From contig NC_064040.1 of the NCBI RefSeq assembly GCF_932526225.1, forward strand, positions 15,929,994 to 15,993,993: 64,000 nt of DNA, written 5' to 3'. Positions 49,857-60,893 of this stretch are shown one piece after another. The translations under genes were made by a program, and so were the position numbers. Under the pieces are notes generated by a model. The model saw only the letters and a program-made list of their open reading frames with translations, was not told the origin of the DNA and made no database searches. Numbering within the stretch: position 1 is the stretch's first letter; each line of letters begins with the position of its first letter. This DNA is from Nematostella vectensis (Eukaryota > Cnidaria > Anthozoa > Actiniaria > Edwardsiidae).

Positions 49857-50120
49857 CACGCATTCTCTCCTCTTGCCACCCTCTTAGTTATAAGAAGGGT
49901 TTGTGTCTAGGGAGATGGCCTAGGTCCGTTGAGAACAAATTCCTCACTTGCCACCTTCTAAGCCGAAATCCGCAACTTATTCTAGATACGGCTACGCGAT
50001 TTCACAACATACATAACGGCGAGTGTTGAATTCACGGACAGGCAAAATGCGTTTTGAGGCAAACATGGCATCTAATAAACGAATCTAAAAATCTTGTCAT
50101 GAGGTTCCACCCGGCTAAAC

Positions 50121-50139
50121 AGAATCTTCTGAAGATTCT
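50121..50139. other. 19-base perfect inverted repeat
   Basis: AGAATCTTC-T-GAAGATTCT. Each half contains GAANNTTC, the dimer form of a heat-shock-type site, but the spacing between halves does not fit a standard HSE. The stretch 50140-50330 holds nothing else I recognise. Confidence 0.4.
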
Positions 50140-51354
50140 TATAAAAAACTGGCAACTTATCACGGATCTCAGCCTCATACGGCTAGAATCTTTAATGAAC
50201 CTATAGTCTCTTATAGAAAGGAGAAACCGCTTATAGACTTTTAAGTCAGAGCCACAATCTCCCATAAAGGACTAGGTATCAAAGTAGATTTATTTACAAT
50301 TGTGGCGGGTGTGGCTGTTGGCAATATTACACAAAAAAAATTAAATAATGTTTTCGCCCAGGCCCGAACAGGGGACATTTTGCGTGTGAGGCAGACGTGA
50401 TAACCACTACACTACGAAAACTTCACGACTTTCTCCCATATTAAATGCGGTGTCATTTGACGTCATCATATTGTACCCCATCCGCAAAAAATATATATAT
50501 ATATTCCCGCCCAGGCTCCCTAATTAAATGCGGTTGCATTCGATGTCATCATATGGATGCACCAACGGCAAAAAATTAAAATAATGTTTCCGCCCAGGCT
50601 CGAACAGGGGACCTTCTGCGTGTGAGGCAGACGTGATAACCACTACACTACGGAAACTTCACAATTATCTCTCCTATTAAATGCGGTGTCATTTGATGTC
50701 ACCATATTGTACCCCATCCGCAAAAAAAAATATAACAAAATGTTTCCTCCCAGCCTCGAACTGGGAACCTTCTGCGTGTAAAGCAGACGTGATAACCACT
50801 GCACTACGGAAACTTCACGATTGTCTCTCCTATTAAATGCGGTGTCATTTGATGTCATCATAATGTACCCCATCCGCAAAACCAATAATAAAATGTTTCC
50901 GCCCAGGCTCGAACTGGGGACCTTCTGCGTGTTAGGCAGACGTGATAACCACTACACTAGGGAAACTTCACAATTTTCTCTCCTATTAAATTCGTTTTCA
51001 TTCGATGTCATCATATCGATACACCAACGGCAAAAAAAAATTAAAAAATGTCCCGGCGGGGCTCGAACTTGAGACCTTCTGCGTGTGAAGCAAACTTGAT
51101 AAAAACTACACTACAGAAACTTCACGATTAACTCTCCTATTAAATGCGGTTTTATTCGATGTCCTCATATGGATGCACCAACGGCAAAAGATTTAAATAA
51201 TGTTTCAGCCCAGGCTCGAACTGGGGACCTTCTGCGTGTGAGGCAGACGTGATAACCACTACACTACGGAAACTTCACGATTATCTCTCCTATTAAATGC
51301 GGTGTCATTTGATGTCATCATATTGTACCCCATCCGCAAAAAAAAATAACAAAA

Positions 51355-51373
51355 TGTTTCCGCCCAGGCTCCC
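51355..51373 (-). pseudogene. T-arm relic with unchanged tRNA end
   Basis: Best-preserved relic: TGTTTCCGCCCAGGCTCC is unchanged up to the deletion point. It shows that the relic came from an ordinary unit by one deletion whose ends share CTC. Confidence 0.75.
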
Positions 51374-51591
51374 TAATTAAATTCGGTTTTATTCGATGTC
51401 ATCATATGGATGCACCAACGGCAAAAGATTTAAATAATGTTTCAGCCCAGGCTCGAACTGGGGACCTTCTGCGTGTGAGGCAGACGTGATAACCACTACA
51501 CTACGGAAACTTCACGATTATCTCTCCTATTAAATGCGGTGTCATTTGATGTCATCATATTGTACCCCATCCGCAAAAAAAAATAACAAAA

Positions 51592-51664
51592 TGTTTCCGC
51601 CCAGGCTCGAACTGGGGACCTTCTGCGTGTAAAGCAGACGTGATAACCACTACACTACGGAAAC
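51592..51664 (-). tRNA. tRNA-Val (TAC)
   Basis: Exact consensus copy. Its 1618-bp partner at 53210 has a changed T-loop; 55756 is the third, intact homologue. Confidence 0.85.
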
Positions 51665-52207
51665 TTCACGAATTTCTCTCCTATTAAATGCGGTGTCATT
51701 TGATGTCATCATATTGTACCCCATCCGCAAAAAAAATAATAAAATGTTTCCGCCCATGCTAGAACTGGGGACCTTCTGCGTGTTAGGCAGATGTGATAAC
51801 CACTACACTACGGACACTTCACGATTTTCTCTCCTATTAAATGCAGTGACATTTGATGTCATCATATTGTACCCCATCCGCAAAAAAAAAAAAAATAACA
51901 AAACGTTTCCGCCCAGGCTCGAAAAGGGGACCTTCTGTGTGTAAAGCAGACGTGATAACCACTACACTACGGAAACTTCACGATTATCTCTCCTATTAAA
52001 TGCGGTGTCATTTGATGTCATCATATTGTACCCCTTAGGCAAAAAAAAAACTTTGTTTCCGCCCAGGCTCGAACTGGGGACCTTCTGCGTGTAAAGCAGA
52101 CGTGATAACCACTACACTAAGGAAACTTCACGATTTTCTCTCCTATTAAATGCGGTGTCATTTGATGTCATCATATTGTACCCCATCCGCAAAAAAAAAT
52201 AACAAAA

Positions 52208-52280
52208 TGTTTCCGCCCAGGCTCGAACTGGGGACCTTCTGCGTGTTAGGCAGACGTGATAACCACTACACTACGGAAAC
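52208..52280 (-). tRNA. tRNA-Val (AAC)
   Basis: Exact consensus copy in the first 1618-bp unit; partner 53826. Confidence 0.85.
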
Positions 52281-52510
52281 TTCACAATTTTCTCTCCTAT
52301 TAAATTCGTTTTCATTCGATGTCATCATATCGATGCACCAACGTCAAAGAAATTTAAAAAATGTCCCGGCGGGGCTAGAACTTGGGACCTTCTTCGTGTA
52401 AAGCAGACGTGGTAAACACTACACTACGGAAACTTCACGACTTTCTCCCCTATTAAATGCGGTGTCATTTGACGTCATCATATTGTACCCCTTAGGCAAA
52501 AAAAAAACTT

Positions 52511-52583
52511 TGTTTCCGCCCAGGCTCGAACTGGGGACCTTCTGCGTGTTAGGCAGACGTGATAACCACTACACTACGGAAAC
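52511..52583 (-). tRNA. tRNA-Val (AAC)
   Basis: Exact consensus copy in the first 1618-bp unit; partner 54129. The next gene (52664) is its AAG relative. Confidence 0.85.
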
Positions 52584-52663
52584 TTCACGATTATCTCTCC
52601 TATTAAATGTGGTGTCATTTGATGTCATCATATTGTACCCCATCCACAAAAAAAATAATAAAA

Positions 52664-52736
52664 TGTTTCCGCCCAGGCTCGAACTGGGGACCTTCTGCGT
52701 CTTAGGCAGACGTGATAACAACTACACTAAGGAAAC
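52664..52736 (-). tRNA. Val-bodied tRNA with AAG (Leu) anticodon
   Basis: The loop is CTAAGAC: anticodon base 36 has changed from C to G, so the anticodon complements leucine CUU instead of valine GUU. The body is otherwise that of the AAC valine gene, short variable loop included. The D-loop has lost one of the two G at 18-19 and the first box A bases are changed. Same lineage at 54282, 58567, 60361, 62389 and 62842. It could be a pseudogene, or a source of mischarged tRNA if transcribed. Confidence 0.7.
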
Positions 52737-52817
52737 TTCACGATTTTCTCTCCTTTTAAATGCGGTGTCATTTGATGTCATCATATTGTACCCCATCCGC
52801 AAAAAAAAATAACAAAA

Positions 52818-52890
52818 TGTTTCCGCCCAGGCTCGAACTGGGGACCTTCTGCGTGTAAAGCAGACGTGATAACCACTACACTACGGAAAC
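52818..52890 (-). tRNA. tRNA-Val (TAC)
   Basis: Exact consensus copy, last gene of the first 1618-bp unit. Confidence 0.85.
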
Positions 52891-53825
52891 TTCACGATTA
52901 TCTCTCCTATTAAATGTGGTGTCATTTGATGTCATCATATTGTAACCCTTCCGCAAAAAAAAAATAACAAAATATTTCCTCCCAGGCTCCCTAATTAAAT
53001 TCGGTTTTATTCGATGTCATCATATGGATGCACCAACGGCAAAAGATTTAAATAATGTTTCAGCCCAGGCTCGAACTGGGGACCTTCTGCGTGTGAGGCA
53101 GACGTGATAACCACTACACTACGGAAACTTCACGATTATCTCTCCTATTAAATGCGGTGTCATTTGATGTCATCATATTGTACCCCATCCGCAAAAAAAA
53201 ATAACAAAATGTTTCCGCCCAGGCTCAAACTGGGGACCTTCTGCGTGTAAAGCAGACGTGATAACCACTACACTACGGAAACTTCACGAATTTCTCTCCT
53301 ATTAAATGCGGTGTCATTTGATGTCATCATATTGTACCCCATCCGCAAAAAAAATAATAAAATGTTTCCGCCCATGCTAGAACTGGGGACCTTCTGCGTG
53401 TTAGGCAGATGTGATAACCACTACACTACGGACACTTCACGACTTTCTCTCCTATTAAATGCAGTGACATTTGATGTCATCATATTGTACCCCATCCGCA
53501 AAAAAAAAAAAAATAACAAAACGTTTCCGCCCAGGCTCGAAAAGGGGACCTTCTGTGTGTAAAGCAGACGTGATAACCACTACACTACGGAAACTTCACG
53601 ATTATCTCTCCTATTAAATGCGGTGTCATTTGATGTCATCATATTGTACCCCTTAGGCAAAAAAAAAACTTTGTTTCCGCCCAGGCTCGAACTGGGGACC
53701 TTCTGCGTGTAAAGCAGACGTGATAACCACTACACTAAGGAAACTTCACGATTTTCTCTCCTTTTAAATGCGGTGTCATTTGATGTCATCATATTGTACC
53801 CCATCCGCAAAAAAAAATAACAAAA

Positions 53826-53898
53826 TGTTTCCGCCCAGGCTCGAACTGGGGACCTTCTGCGTGTTAGGCAGACGTGATAACCACTACACTACGGAAAC
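53826..53898 (-). tRNA. tRNA-Val (AAC)
   Basis: Exact consensus copy in the second 1618-bp unit. Confidence 0.85.
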
Positions 53899-54128
53899 TT
53901 CACAATTTTCTCTCCTATTAAATTCGTTTTCATTCGATGTCATCATATCGATGCACCAACGTCAAAGAAATTTAAAAAATGTCCCGGCGGGGCTAGAACT
54001 TGGGACCTTCTTCGTGTAAAGCAGACGTGGTAAACACTACACTACGGAAACTTCACGACTTTCTCCCCTATTAAATGCGGTGTCATTTGACGTCATCATA
54101 TTGTACCCCTTAGGCAAAAAAAAAACTT

Positions 54129-54201
54129 TGTTTCCGCCCAGGCTCGAACTGGGGACCTTCTGCGTGTTAGGCAGACGTGATAACCACTACACTACGGAAA
54201 C
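54129..54201 (-). tRNA. tRNA-Val (AAC)
   Basis: Exact consensus copy in the second 1618-bp unit. Confidence 0.85.
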
Positions 54202-54281
54202 TTCACGATTATCTCTCCTATTAAATGTGGTGTCATTTGATGTCATCATATTGTACCCCATCCACAAAAAAAATAATAAAA

Positions 54282-54354
54282 TGTTTCCGCCCAGGCTCGA
54301 ACTGGGGACCTTCTGCGTCTTAGGCAGACGTGATAACAACTACACTAAGGAAAC
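54282..54354 (-). tRNA. Val-bodied tRNA with AAG anticodon
   Basis: Copy of 52664 in the second 1618-bp unit, with the same D-loop change. Confidence 0.7.
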
Positions 54355-54435
54355 TTCACGATTTTCTCTCCTTTTAAATGCGGTGTCATTTGATGTCATC
54401 ATATTGTACCCCATCCGCAAAAAAAAATAACAAAA

Positions 54436-54508
54436 TGTTTCCGCCCAGGCTCGAACTGGGGACCTTCTGCGTGTAAAGCAGACGTGATAACCACTACACT
54501 ACGGAAAC
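54436..54508 (-). tRNA. tRNA-Val (TAC)
   Basis: Exact consensus copy, last gene of the second 1618-bp unit. Confidence 0.85.
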
Positions 54509-54913
54509 TTCACGATTATCTCTCCTATTAAATGTGGTGTCATTTGATGTCATCATATTGTAACCCTTCCGCAAAAAAAAAATAACAAAATATTTCCTCC
54601 CAGGCTCCCTAATTAAATTCGGTTTTATTCGATGTCATCATATGGATGCACCAACGGCAAAAGATTTAAATAATGTTTCCGCACAGGCTCGAACTGGGGA
54701 CCTTCTGCGTGTAAAGCAGACGTGATAACCACTACACTACGGAAACTTCACTATTATCACTCCTATTAAATGCGGTGTCATTTGATGTCATCATATTGTA
54801 CCCCATCCGTAAAAAAAAAATATATATATATATTTCAGCCCAGGCTCCCTAATTAAATGCGGTTACGTCCGATGTCATCATATGGATGCACCAACGGCAA
54901 AAAATTAAAATAA

Positions 54914-54985
54914 TGTTTCCGCCCAGGCTCGAACTGGGGACCTTCTGCGTGAAAGCAGACGTGATAACCACTACACTACGGAAAC
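54914..54985 (-). pseudogene. TAC-type tRNA with a six-base anticodon loop
   Basis: Consensus outside the anticodon arm, but one base is missing there, so no clear anticodon can be read. Confidence 0.7.
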
Positions 54986-55063
54986 TTCACGATTTTCTCT
55001 CCTATTAAATGCTGTGTCATTTGATGTCATCATATTGTACCCCATCCGCAAAAAAAAATAAAA

Positions 55064-55136
55064 TGTTTCCGCCCAGGCTCGAACTGGGGACCTTCTGCGT
55101 GTTAGGCAGACGTGATAACCACTACACTACGGAAAC
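55064..55136 (-). tRNA. tRNA-Val (AAC)
   Basis: Exact consensus copy; lies beside 54914, whose anticodon arm is one base short. Confidence 0.85.
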
Positions 55137-55364
55137 TTCACAATTTTCTCTCCTATTAAATTCGTTTTCATTCGATGTCATCATATCGATCCACCAACGG
55201 CAAAGAAATTTAAAAAAATGTCCCGGCGGGGCTCGAACTTGGGACCTTCTTCTTGTAAAGCAGACGTGATAAACACTACACTACGGAAACTTCACGACTT
55301 TCTCCCCAATTAAATGCGGTGTCATTTGACGTCATCATATTGTACCCCATAGGCAAAAAAAAAA

Positions 55365-55437
55365 TGTTTCCGCCCAGGCTCGAACTGGGGACCTTCTGCG
55401 TGTTAGGCAGACGTGATAACCACTACACTACGGAAAC
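55365..55437 (-). tRNA. tRNA-Val (AAC)
   Basis: Exact consensus copy. A homologous stretch recurs at 63450, where the acceptor stem has changed. Confidence 0.85.
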
Positions 55438-55755
55438 TTCACGATTATCTCTCTTATTAAATGCGGTGTCATTTGATGTCATCATATTGTACCCCGTCCT
55501 CAAAAAAAAATAACAAAATGTTTCCGCCCAGGCTCCCTAATTAAATTCGGTTTTATTCGATGTCATCATATGGATGCATCAACGGCAAAAGATTTAAATA
55601 ATGTTTCAGCCCAGGCTCGAACTGGGGACCTTCTGCGTGTGAGGCAGACGTGATAACCACTACACTACGGAAACTTCACGATTATCTCTCCTATTAAATG
55701 CGGTGTCATTTGATGTCATCATATTGTACCCCATCCGCAAAAAAAAATAACAAAA

Positions 55756-55828
55756 TGTTTCCGCCCAGGCTCGAACTGGGGACCTTCTGCGTGTAAAGCA
55801 GACGTGATAACCACTACACTACGGAAAC
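55756..55828 (-). tRNA. tRNA-Val (TAC)
   Basis: Exact consensus copy in the third, partial 1618-type unit. Confidence 0.85.
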
Positions 55829-56368
55829 TTCACGAATTTCTCTCCTATTAAATGCGGTGTCATTTGATGTCATCATATTGTACCCCATCCGCAAAAAAAA
55901 TAATAAAATGTTTCCGCCCATGCTAGAACTGGGGACCTTCTGCGTGTTAGGCAGATGTGATAACCACTACACTACGGACACTTCACGATTTTCTCTCCTA
56001 TTAAATGCAGTGACATTTGATGTCATCATATTGTACCCCATCCGCAAAAAAAAAAAATAACAAAACGTTTCCGCCCAGGCTCGAAAAGGGGACCTTCTGT
56101 GTGTAAAGCAGACGTGATAACCACTACACTACGGAAACTTCACGATTATCTCTCCTATTAAATGCGGTGTCATTTGATGTCATCATATTGTACCCCTTAG
56201 GCAAAAAAAAAACTTTGTTTCCGCCCAGGCTCGAACTGGGGACCTTCTGCGTGTAAAGCAGACGTGATAACCACTACACTAAGGAAACTTCACGATTTTC
56301 TCTCCTTTTAAATGCGGTGTCATTTGATGTCATCATATTGTACCCCATCCGCAAAAAAAATAACAAAA

Positions 56369-56441
56369 TGTTTCCGCCCAGGCTCGAACTGGGGACCTTC
56401 TGCGTGTTAGGCAGACGTGATAACCACTACACTACGGAAAC
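56369..56441 (-). tRNA. tRNA-Val (AAC)
   Basis: Exact consensus copy in the third, partial 1618-type unit. Confidence 0.85.
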
Positions 56442-57785
56442 TTCACGATTATCTCTCTTATTTAATGCGGTGTCATTTGATGTCATCATATTGTACCCCG
56501 TCCTCAAAAAAAAATAACAAAATGTTTCCGCCCAGGCTCCCTAATTAAATTCGGTTTTATTCGATGTCATCATATGGATGCACCAACGGCAAAAGATTTA
56601 AATAATGTTTCAGCCCAGGCTCGAACTGGGGACCTTCTGCGTGTAAAGCAGACGTGATAACCACTACACTACGGAAACTTCACTATTATCTCTCCTATTA
56701 AATGCGGTGTCATTTGATGTCATCATATTGTACCCCGTCCTCAAAAAAAAATAACAAAATGTTTCCGCCCAGGCTCCCTAATTAAATTCGGTTTTATTCG
56801 ATGTCATCATATGGATGCACCAACGGCAAAAGATTTAAATAATGTTTCAGCCCAGGCTCGAACTGGGGACCTTCTGCGTGTAAAGCAGACGTGATAACCA
56901 CTACACTACGGAAACTTCACTATTATCTCTCCTATTAAATGCGGTGTCATTTGATGTCATCATATTGTACCCCATCCGTAAAAAATATATATATATATAT
57001 ATTTCAGCCCAGGCTCCCTAATTAAATGCGGTTACATCCGATGTCATCATATGGATGCACCAACGGCAAAAAATTAAAATAATGTTTCCGCCCAGGCTCG
57101 AACTGGGGACCTCCTGCGTGTGAGGCAGACGTGATAACCACTACACTACGGAAACTTCACGATTATCTCTCCTATTAAATGCGGTGTCATTTGATGTCAT
57201 CATATTGTACCCCATCCGCAAAAAAAAATAACAAAATGTTTCCGCCCAGGTTCGAACTAGGGACCTTCTGCGTGTAAAGCAGACGTGATAACCACTACAC
57301 TACGGAAACTTCACGAATTTCTCTCCTATTAAATGCGGTGTCATTTGATGTCATCATATTGTACCCCATCCGCAAAAAAAATAATAAAATGTTTCCGCCC
57401 ATGCTCGAACTGGGGACCTTCTGCGTGTTAGGCAGATGTGATAACCACTACACTACGGACACTTCACGATTTTCTCTCCTATTAAATGCAGTGACATTTG
57501 ATGTCATCATATTGTACCCCATCCGCAAAAAAAAAAAAATAACAAAACGTTTCCGCCCAGGCTCGAAAAGGGGACCTTCTGTGTGTAAAGCAGACGTGAT
57601 AACCACTACACTACGGAAACTTCACGATTATCTCTCCTATTAAATGCGGTGTCATTTGATGTCATCATATTGTACCCCATCCGCAAAATATATATATATA
57701 TATATTCCCGCCCAGGCTCCCTAATTAAATGCGGTTGCATTCGATGTCATCATATGGATGCACCAACGGCAAAAAATGTAAATAA

Positions 57786-57858
57786 TGTTTCCGCCCAGGC
57801 TCGAACTGGGGACCTTCTGCGTGTAAAGCAGACGTGATAACCACTACACTACGGAAAC
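57786..57858 (-). tRNA. tRNA-Val (TAC)
   Basis: Exact consensus copy between two T-arm relics; partner 59578. Confidence 0.85.
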
Positions 57859-58413
57859 TTCACGATTTTCTCTCCTATTAAATGCGGTGTCATTTGATGT
57901 CATCATATTGTACACCATCCGCAAAAAAATAACAAAATATTTCCTCCCAAGCTACCTAATTAAATACGGTTTTATTCGATGTCATCATATGGATGCACCA
58001 ACGCCAAAAAAATTAAAATAATGTTTCCGCCCAGGCTCGAACTTGGGACCTTCTGCGTGTAAAGCAGACGTGATAACCACTACACTACGGAAACTTCACG
58101 ATTATCTCTCCTATTAAATGCAGTGTCATTTGATGTCATCATATTGTACCCCATCCGCAAAAAAAATATATATATATATTCCCGCCCAGGCTCCCTAATT
58201 AAATGCGGTTGCATTCGATGTCATCGTATGGATGCACCAACGGCAAAAGATTTAAATAATGTTTCCGCCCAGGCTCGAACAGGGGACCTTCTGCGTGTTA
58301 GGCAGACGTGATAACCACTACACTACGGAAACTTCACGATTATCTCTCCTATTAAATGCGGTGTCATTTGATGTCATCATATTGTACCCCATCCGCAAAA
58401 AAAAATAACAAAA

Positions 58414-58486
58414 TGTTTCCGCCCAGGCTCGAACTGGGGACCTTCTGCGTGTAAAGCAGACGTGATAACCACTACACTACGGAAAC
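58414..58486 (-). tRNA. tRNA-Val (TAC)
   Basis: Exact consensus copy; neighbour of the AAG gene 58567; partner 60208. Confidence 0.85.
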
Positions 58487-58566
58487 TTCACGATTTTCTC
58501 TCCTATTAAATGCGGTGTCATTTGATGTCATCATAATGTACCCCATCCGCAAAAAAAATTATAAAA

Positions 58567-58639
58567 TATTTCCGCCCAGGCTAGAACTGGGGACCTTGTG
58601 CGTCTTAGGCAGACGTGATAACAACTACACTACGGAAAC
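58567..58639 (-). tRNA. Val-bodied tRNA with AAG anticodon
   Basis: AAG lineage. It also has a changed anticodon-stem base (plus strand CTTGTGCG) and an altered acceptor terminal pair. Confidence 0.65.
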
Positions 58640-58873
58640 TTTACGATTTTCTCTCCTATTAAATTCGTTTTCATTCGATGTCATCATATCGATGCACCAA
58701 CGGCAAAAAAAATAAAAAAATGTCCCGGCGGGGCTCGAACTTGGGACCTTCTGCGTGTGAAGCAAACTTGATAAAAACTACACTACAGAAACTTCACGAT
58801 TAACTCTCCTATTAAATGCGGTTTTATTCGATGTCATCATATGGATGCACAAACGGCAAAAAAATTAAAATAA

Positions 58874-58946
58874 TGTTTCCGCCCAGGCTCAAACTGGGGA
58901 CCTTCTGCGTGTCAAGCAGACGTGATAACCACTACACTACGGAAAC
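58874..58946 (-). tRNA. tRNA-Val (GAC), unusual wobble base
   Basis: The loop is TTGACAC, giving GAC, the valine anticodon that eukaryotic nuclear genomes normally replace by AAC. Acceptor, D and anticodon stems match consensus; one T-loop base (56) is changed. Partner at 60668. Confidence 0.7.
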
Positions 58947-59026
58947 TTCACGATTTTCTCTACTATTACATGCGGTGTCATTTGATGTCATCATATTGTA
59001 CCCCATCCGCAAAAAAAATAATAAAA

Positions 59027-59099
59027 TGTTTCCGCCCAGGCTCGAACTGGGGACCTTCTGCGTGTTAGGCAGACGTGATAACCACTACACTACGGAAAC
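59027..59099 (-). tRNA. tRNA-Val (AAC)
   Basis: Exact consensus copy, last gene before the hybrid junction gene at 59181; partner 60821. Confidence 0.85.
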
Positions 59100-59180
59100 T
59101 TCACAATTTTCTCTCCTATTAAATTCGTTTTCATTCGATGTCATCATATCGATGCACCAACGGCAAAAAAATTTAAAAAA

Positions 59181-59252
59181 TGTCCCGGCAGCGCTCGAAC
59201 TGGGGACCTTCTGCGTGTTAGGCAGATGTGATAACCACTACACTACGGACAC
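59181..59252 (-). pseudogene. Hybrid tRNA: class B 3' part joined to class A 5' part (AAC)
   Basis: On the plus strand the first 20 or so bases match the class B gene at 60975, with its spacer. From the T-loop on, the sequence matches the AAC gene at 57390, including the GCAGATG and GGACAC variants. The two sources are the two ends of the 1.79-kb duplication, so this is its crossover product. The acceptor strands come from different classes and do not pair well. Confidence 0.8.
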
Positions 59253-59577
59253 TTCACGATTTTCTCTCCTATTAAATGCAGTGACATTTGATGTCATCAT
59301 ATTGTACCCCATCCGCAAAAAAAAAAAAATAACAAAACGTTTCCGCCCAGGCTCGAAAAGGGGACCTTCTGTGTGTAAAGCAGACGTGATAACCACTACA
59401 CTACGGAAACTTCACGATTATCTCTCCTATTAAATGCGGTGTCATTTGATGTCATCATATTGTACCCCATCCGCAAAATATATATATATATATATATTCC
59501 CGCCCAGGCTCCCTAATTAAATGCGGTTGCATTCGATGTCATCATATGGATGCACCAACGGCAAAAAATGTAAATAA

Positions 59578-59650
59578 TGTTTCCGCCCAGGCTCGAACTG
59601 GGGACCTTCTGCGTGTAAAGCAGACGTGATAACCACTACACTACGGAAAC
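59578..59650 (-). tRNA. tRNA-Val (TAC)
   Basis: Exact consensus copy, partner of 57786. Confidence 0.85.
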
Positions 59651-60207
59651 TTCACGATTTTCTCTCCTATTAAATGCGGTGTCATTTGATGTCATCATAT
59701 TGTACACCATCCGCAAAAAAATAACAAAATATTTCCTCCCAAGCTACCTAATTAAATTCGGTTTTATTCGATGTCATCATATGGATGCACCAACGCCAAA
59801 AAAATTAAAATAATGTTTCCGCCCAGGCTCGAACTTGGGACCTTCTGCGTGTAAAGCAGACGTGATAACCACTACACTACGGAAACTTCACGATTATCTC
59901 TCCTATTAAATGCAGTGTCATTTGATGTCATCATATTGTACCCCATCCGCAAAAAAAATATATATATATATATTCCCGCCCAGGCTCCCTAATTAAATGC
60001 GGTTGCATTCGATGTCATCGTATGGATGCACCAACGGCAAAAGATTTAAATAATGTTTCCGCCCAGGCTCGAACAGGGGACCTTCTGCGTGTTAGGCAGA
60101 CGTGATAACCACTACACTACGGAAACTTCACGATTATCTCTCCTATTAAATGCGGTGTCATTTGATGTCATCATATTGTACCCCATCCGCAAAAAAAAAT
60201 AACAAAA

Positions 60208-60280
60208 TGTTTCCGCCCAGGCTCGAACTGGGGACCTTCTGCGTGTAAAGCAGACGTGATAACCACTACACTACGGAAAC
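60208..60280 (-). tRNA. tRNA-Val (TAC)
   Basis: Exact consensus copy, partner of 58414; neighbour of the AAG gene 60361. Confidence 0.85.
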
Positions 60281-60360
60281 TTCACGATTTTCTCTCCTAT
60301 TAAATGCGGTGTCATTTGATGTCATCATAATGTACCCCATCCGCAAAAAAAATAATAAAA

Positions 60361-60433
60361 TATTTCCGCCCAGGCTAGAACTGGGGACCTTCTGCGTCTT
60401 AGGCAGACGTGATAACAACTACACTACGGAAAC
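60361..60433 (-). tRNA. Val-bodied tRNA with AAG anticodon
   Basis: AAG lineage, partner of 58567 but with the consensus anticodon stem. Confidence 0.65.
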
Positions 60434-60667
60434 TTTACGATTTTCTCTCCTATTAAATTCGTTTTCATTCGATGTCATCATATCGATGCACCAACGGCAA
60501 AAAAAATAAAAAAATGTCCCGGCGGGGCTCGAACTTGGGACCTTCTGCGTGTGAAGCAAACTTGATAAAAACTACACTACAGAAACTTCACGATTAACTC
60601 TCCTATTAAATGCGGTTTTATTCGATGTCATCATATGGATGCACAAACGGCAAAAAAATTAAAATAA

Positions 60668-60740
60668 TGTTTCCGCCCAGGCTCGAAGTGGGGACCTTCT
60701 GCGTGTCAAGCAGACGTGATAACCACTACACTACGGAAAC
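60668..60740 (-). tRNA. tRNA-Val (GAC), unusual wobble base
   Basis: Second GAC gene, partner of 58874 in the 1.79-kb duplication. Here the T-loop is consensus but the last T-stem pair is a C-C mismatch. Confidence 0.65.
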
Positions 60741-60820
60741 TTCACGATTTGCTCTCCTATTACATGCGGTGTCATTTGATGTCATCATATTGTACCCCAT
60801 CCGCAAAAAAAATAATAAAA

Positions 60821-60893
60821 TGTTTCCGCCCAGGCTCGAACTGGGGACCTTCTGCGTGTTAGGCAGACGTGATAACCACTACACTACGGAAAC
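60821..60893 (-). tRNA. tRNA-Val (AAC)
   Basis: Exact consensus copy, partner of 59027. Confidence 0.85.

Larger units (their letters stand above)
48839..50330. mobile_element. Non-tRNA block of about 1.5 kb, unclassified insertion
   Basis: The array stops in the A-run of a spacer at about 48838 and resumes in another A-run at about 50331; one relic plus spacer expected at this point is missing. The block has no similarity to the array, a more even base composition, no long open frame and no repeat of itself in the window. It contains a CCAAT box, two TATA boxes and a hammerhead-like motif, a combination known from regulatory ends of Penelope-like elements, retrozymes and some LTR-type elements. 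I see no clear terminal repeats or target duplication, so the family is open. If it is an element it is a fragment. A unique host segment is the alternative. Confidence 0.45.
51438..54673 (-). repeat. Tandem duplication of a 1618-bp higher-order unit
   Basis: Ten tRNA units plus one relic (51438-53055) recur in the same order at 53056-54673 with a constant offset of 1618: CAC, TAC, AAC, TAC, TAC, AAC, class B TAC, AAC, AAG, TAC. A third, shorter copy with the same first five genes begins at 55602. The constant offset and the very few differences point to a recent event. Confidence 0.9.

Noticed and set aside
50121-50139. Heat-shock element
   Set aside because: The GAANNTTC halves are separated by one base rather than two, so it does not form the continuous nGAAn array.
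50032-50265. 77-codon minus-strand frame in the non-tRNA block
   Set aside because: No recognisable motif, no start context, length within chance expectation for the block.
48839-50330. Complete retroelement with terminal repeats
   Set aside because: No matching ends, no target duplication and no reverse-transcriptase-like frame could be seen by eye; it is left unclassified.
58816-59433. Longest open frame (205 codons, plus strand) as a protein gene
   Set aside because: It reads antisense through several tRNA units and spacers. The same peptide blocks repeat all over the array, and open length follows from unit lengths, not from coding constraint.
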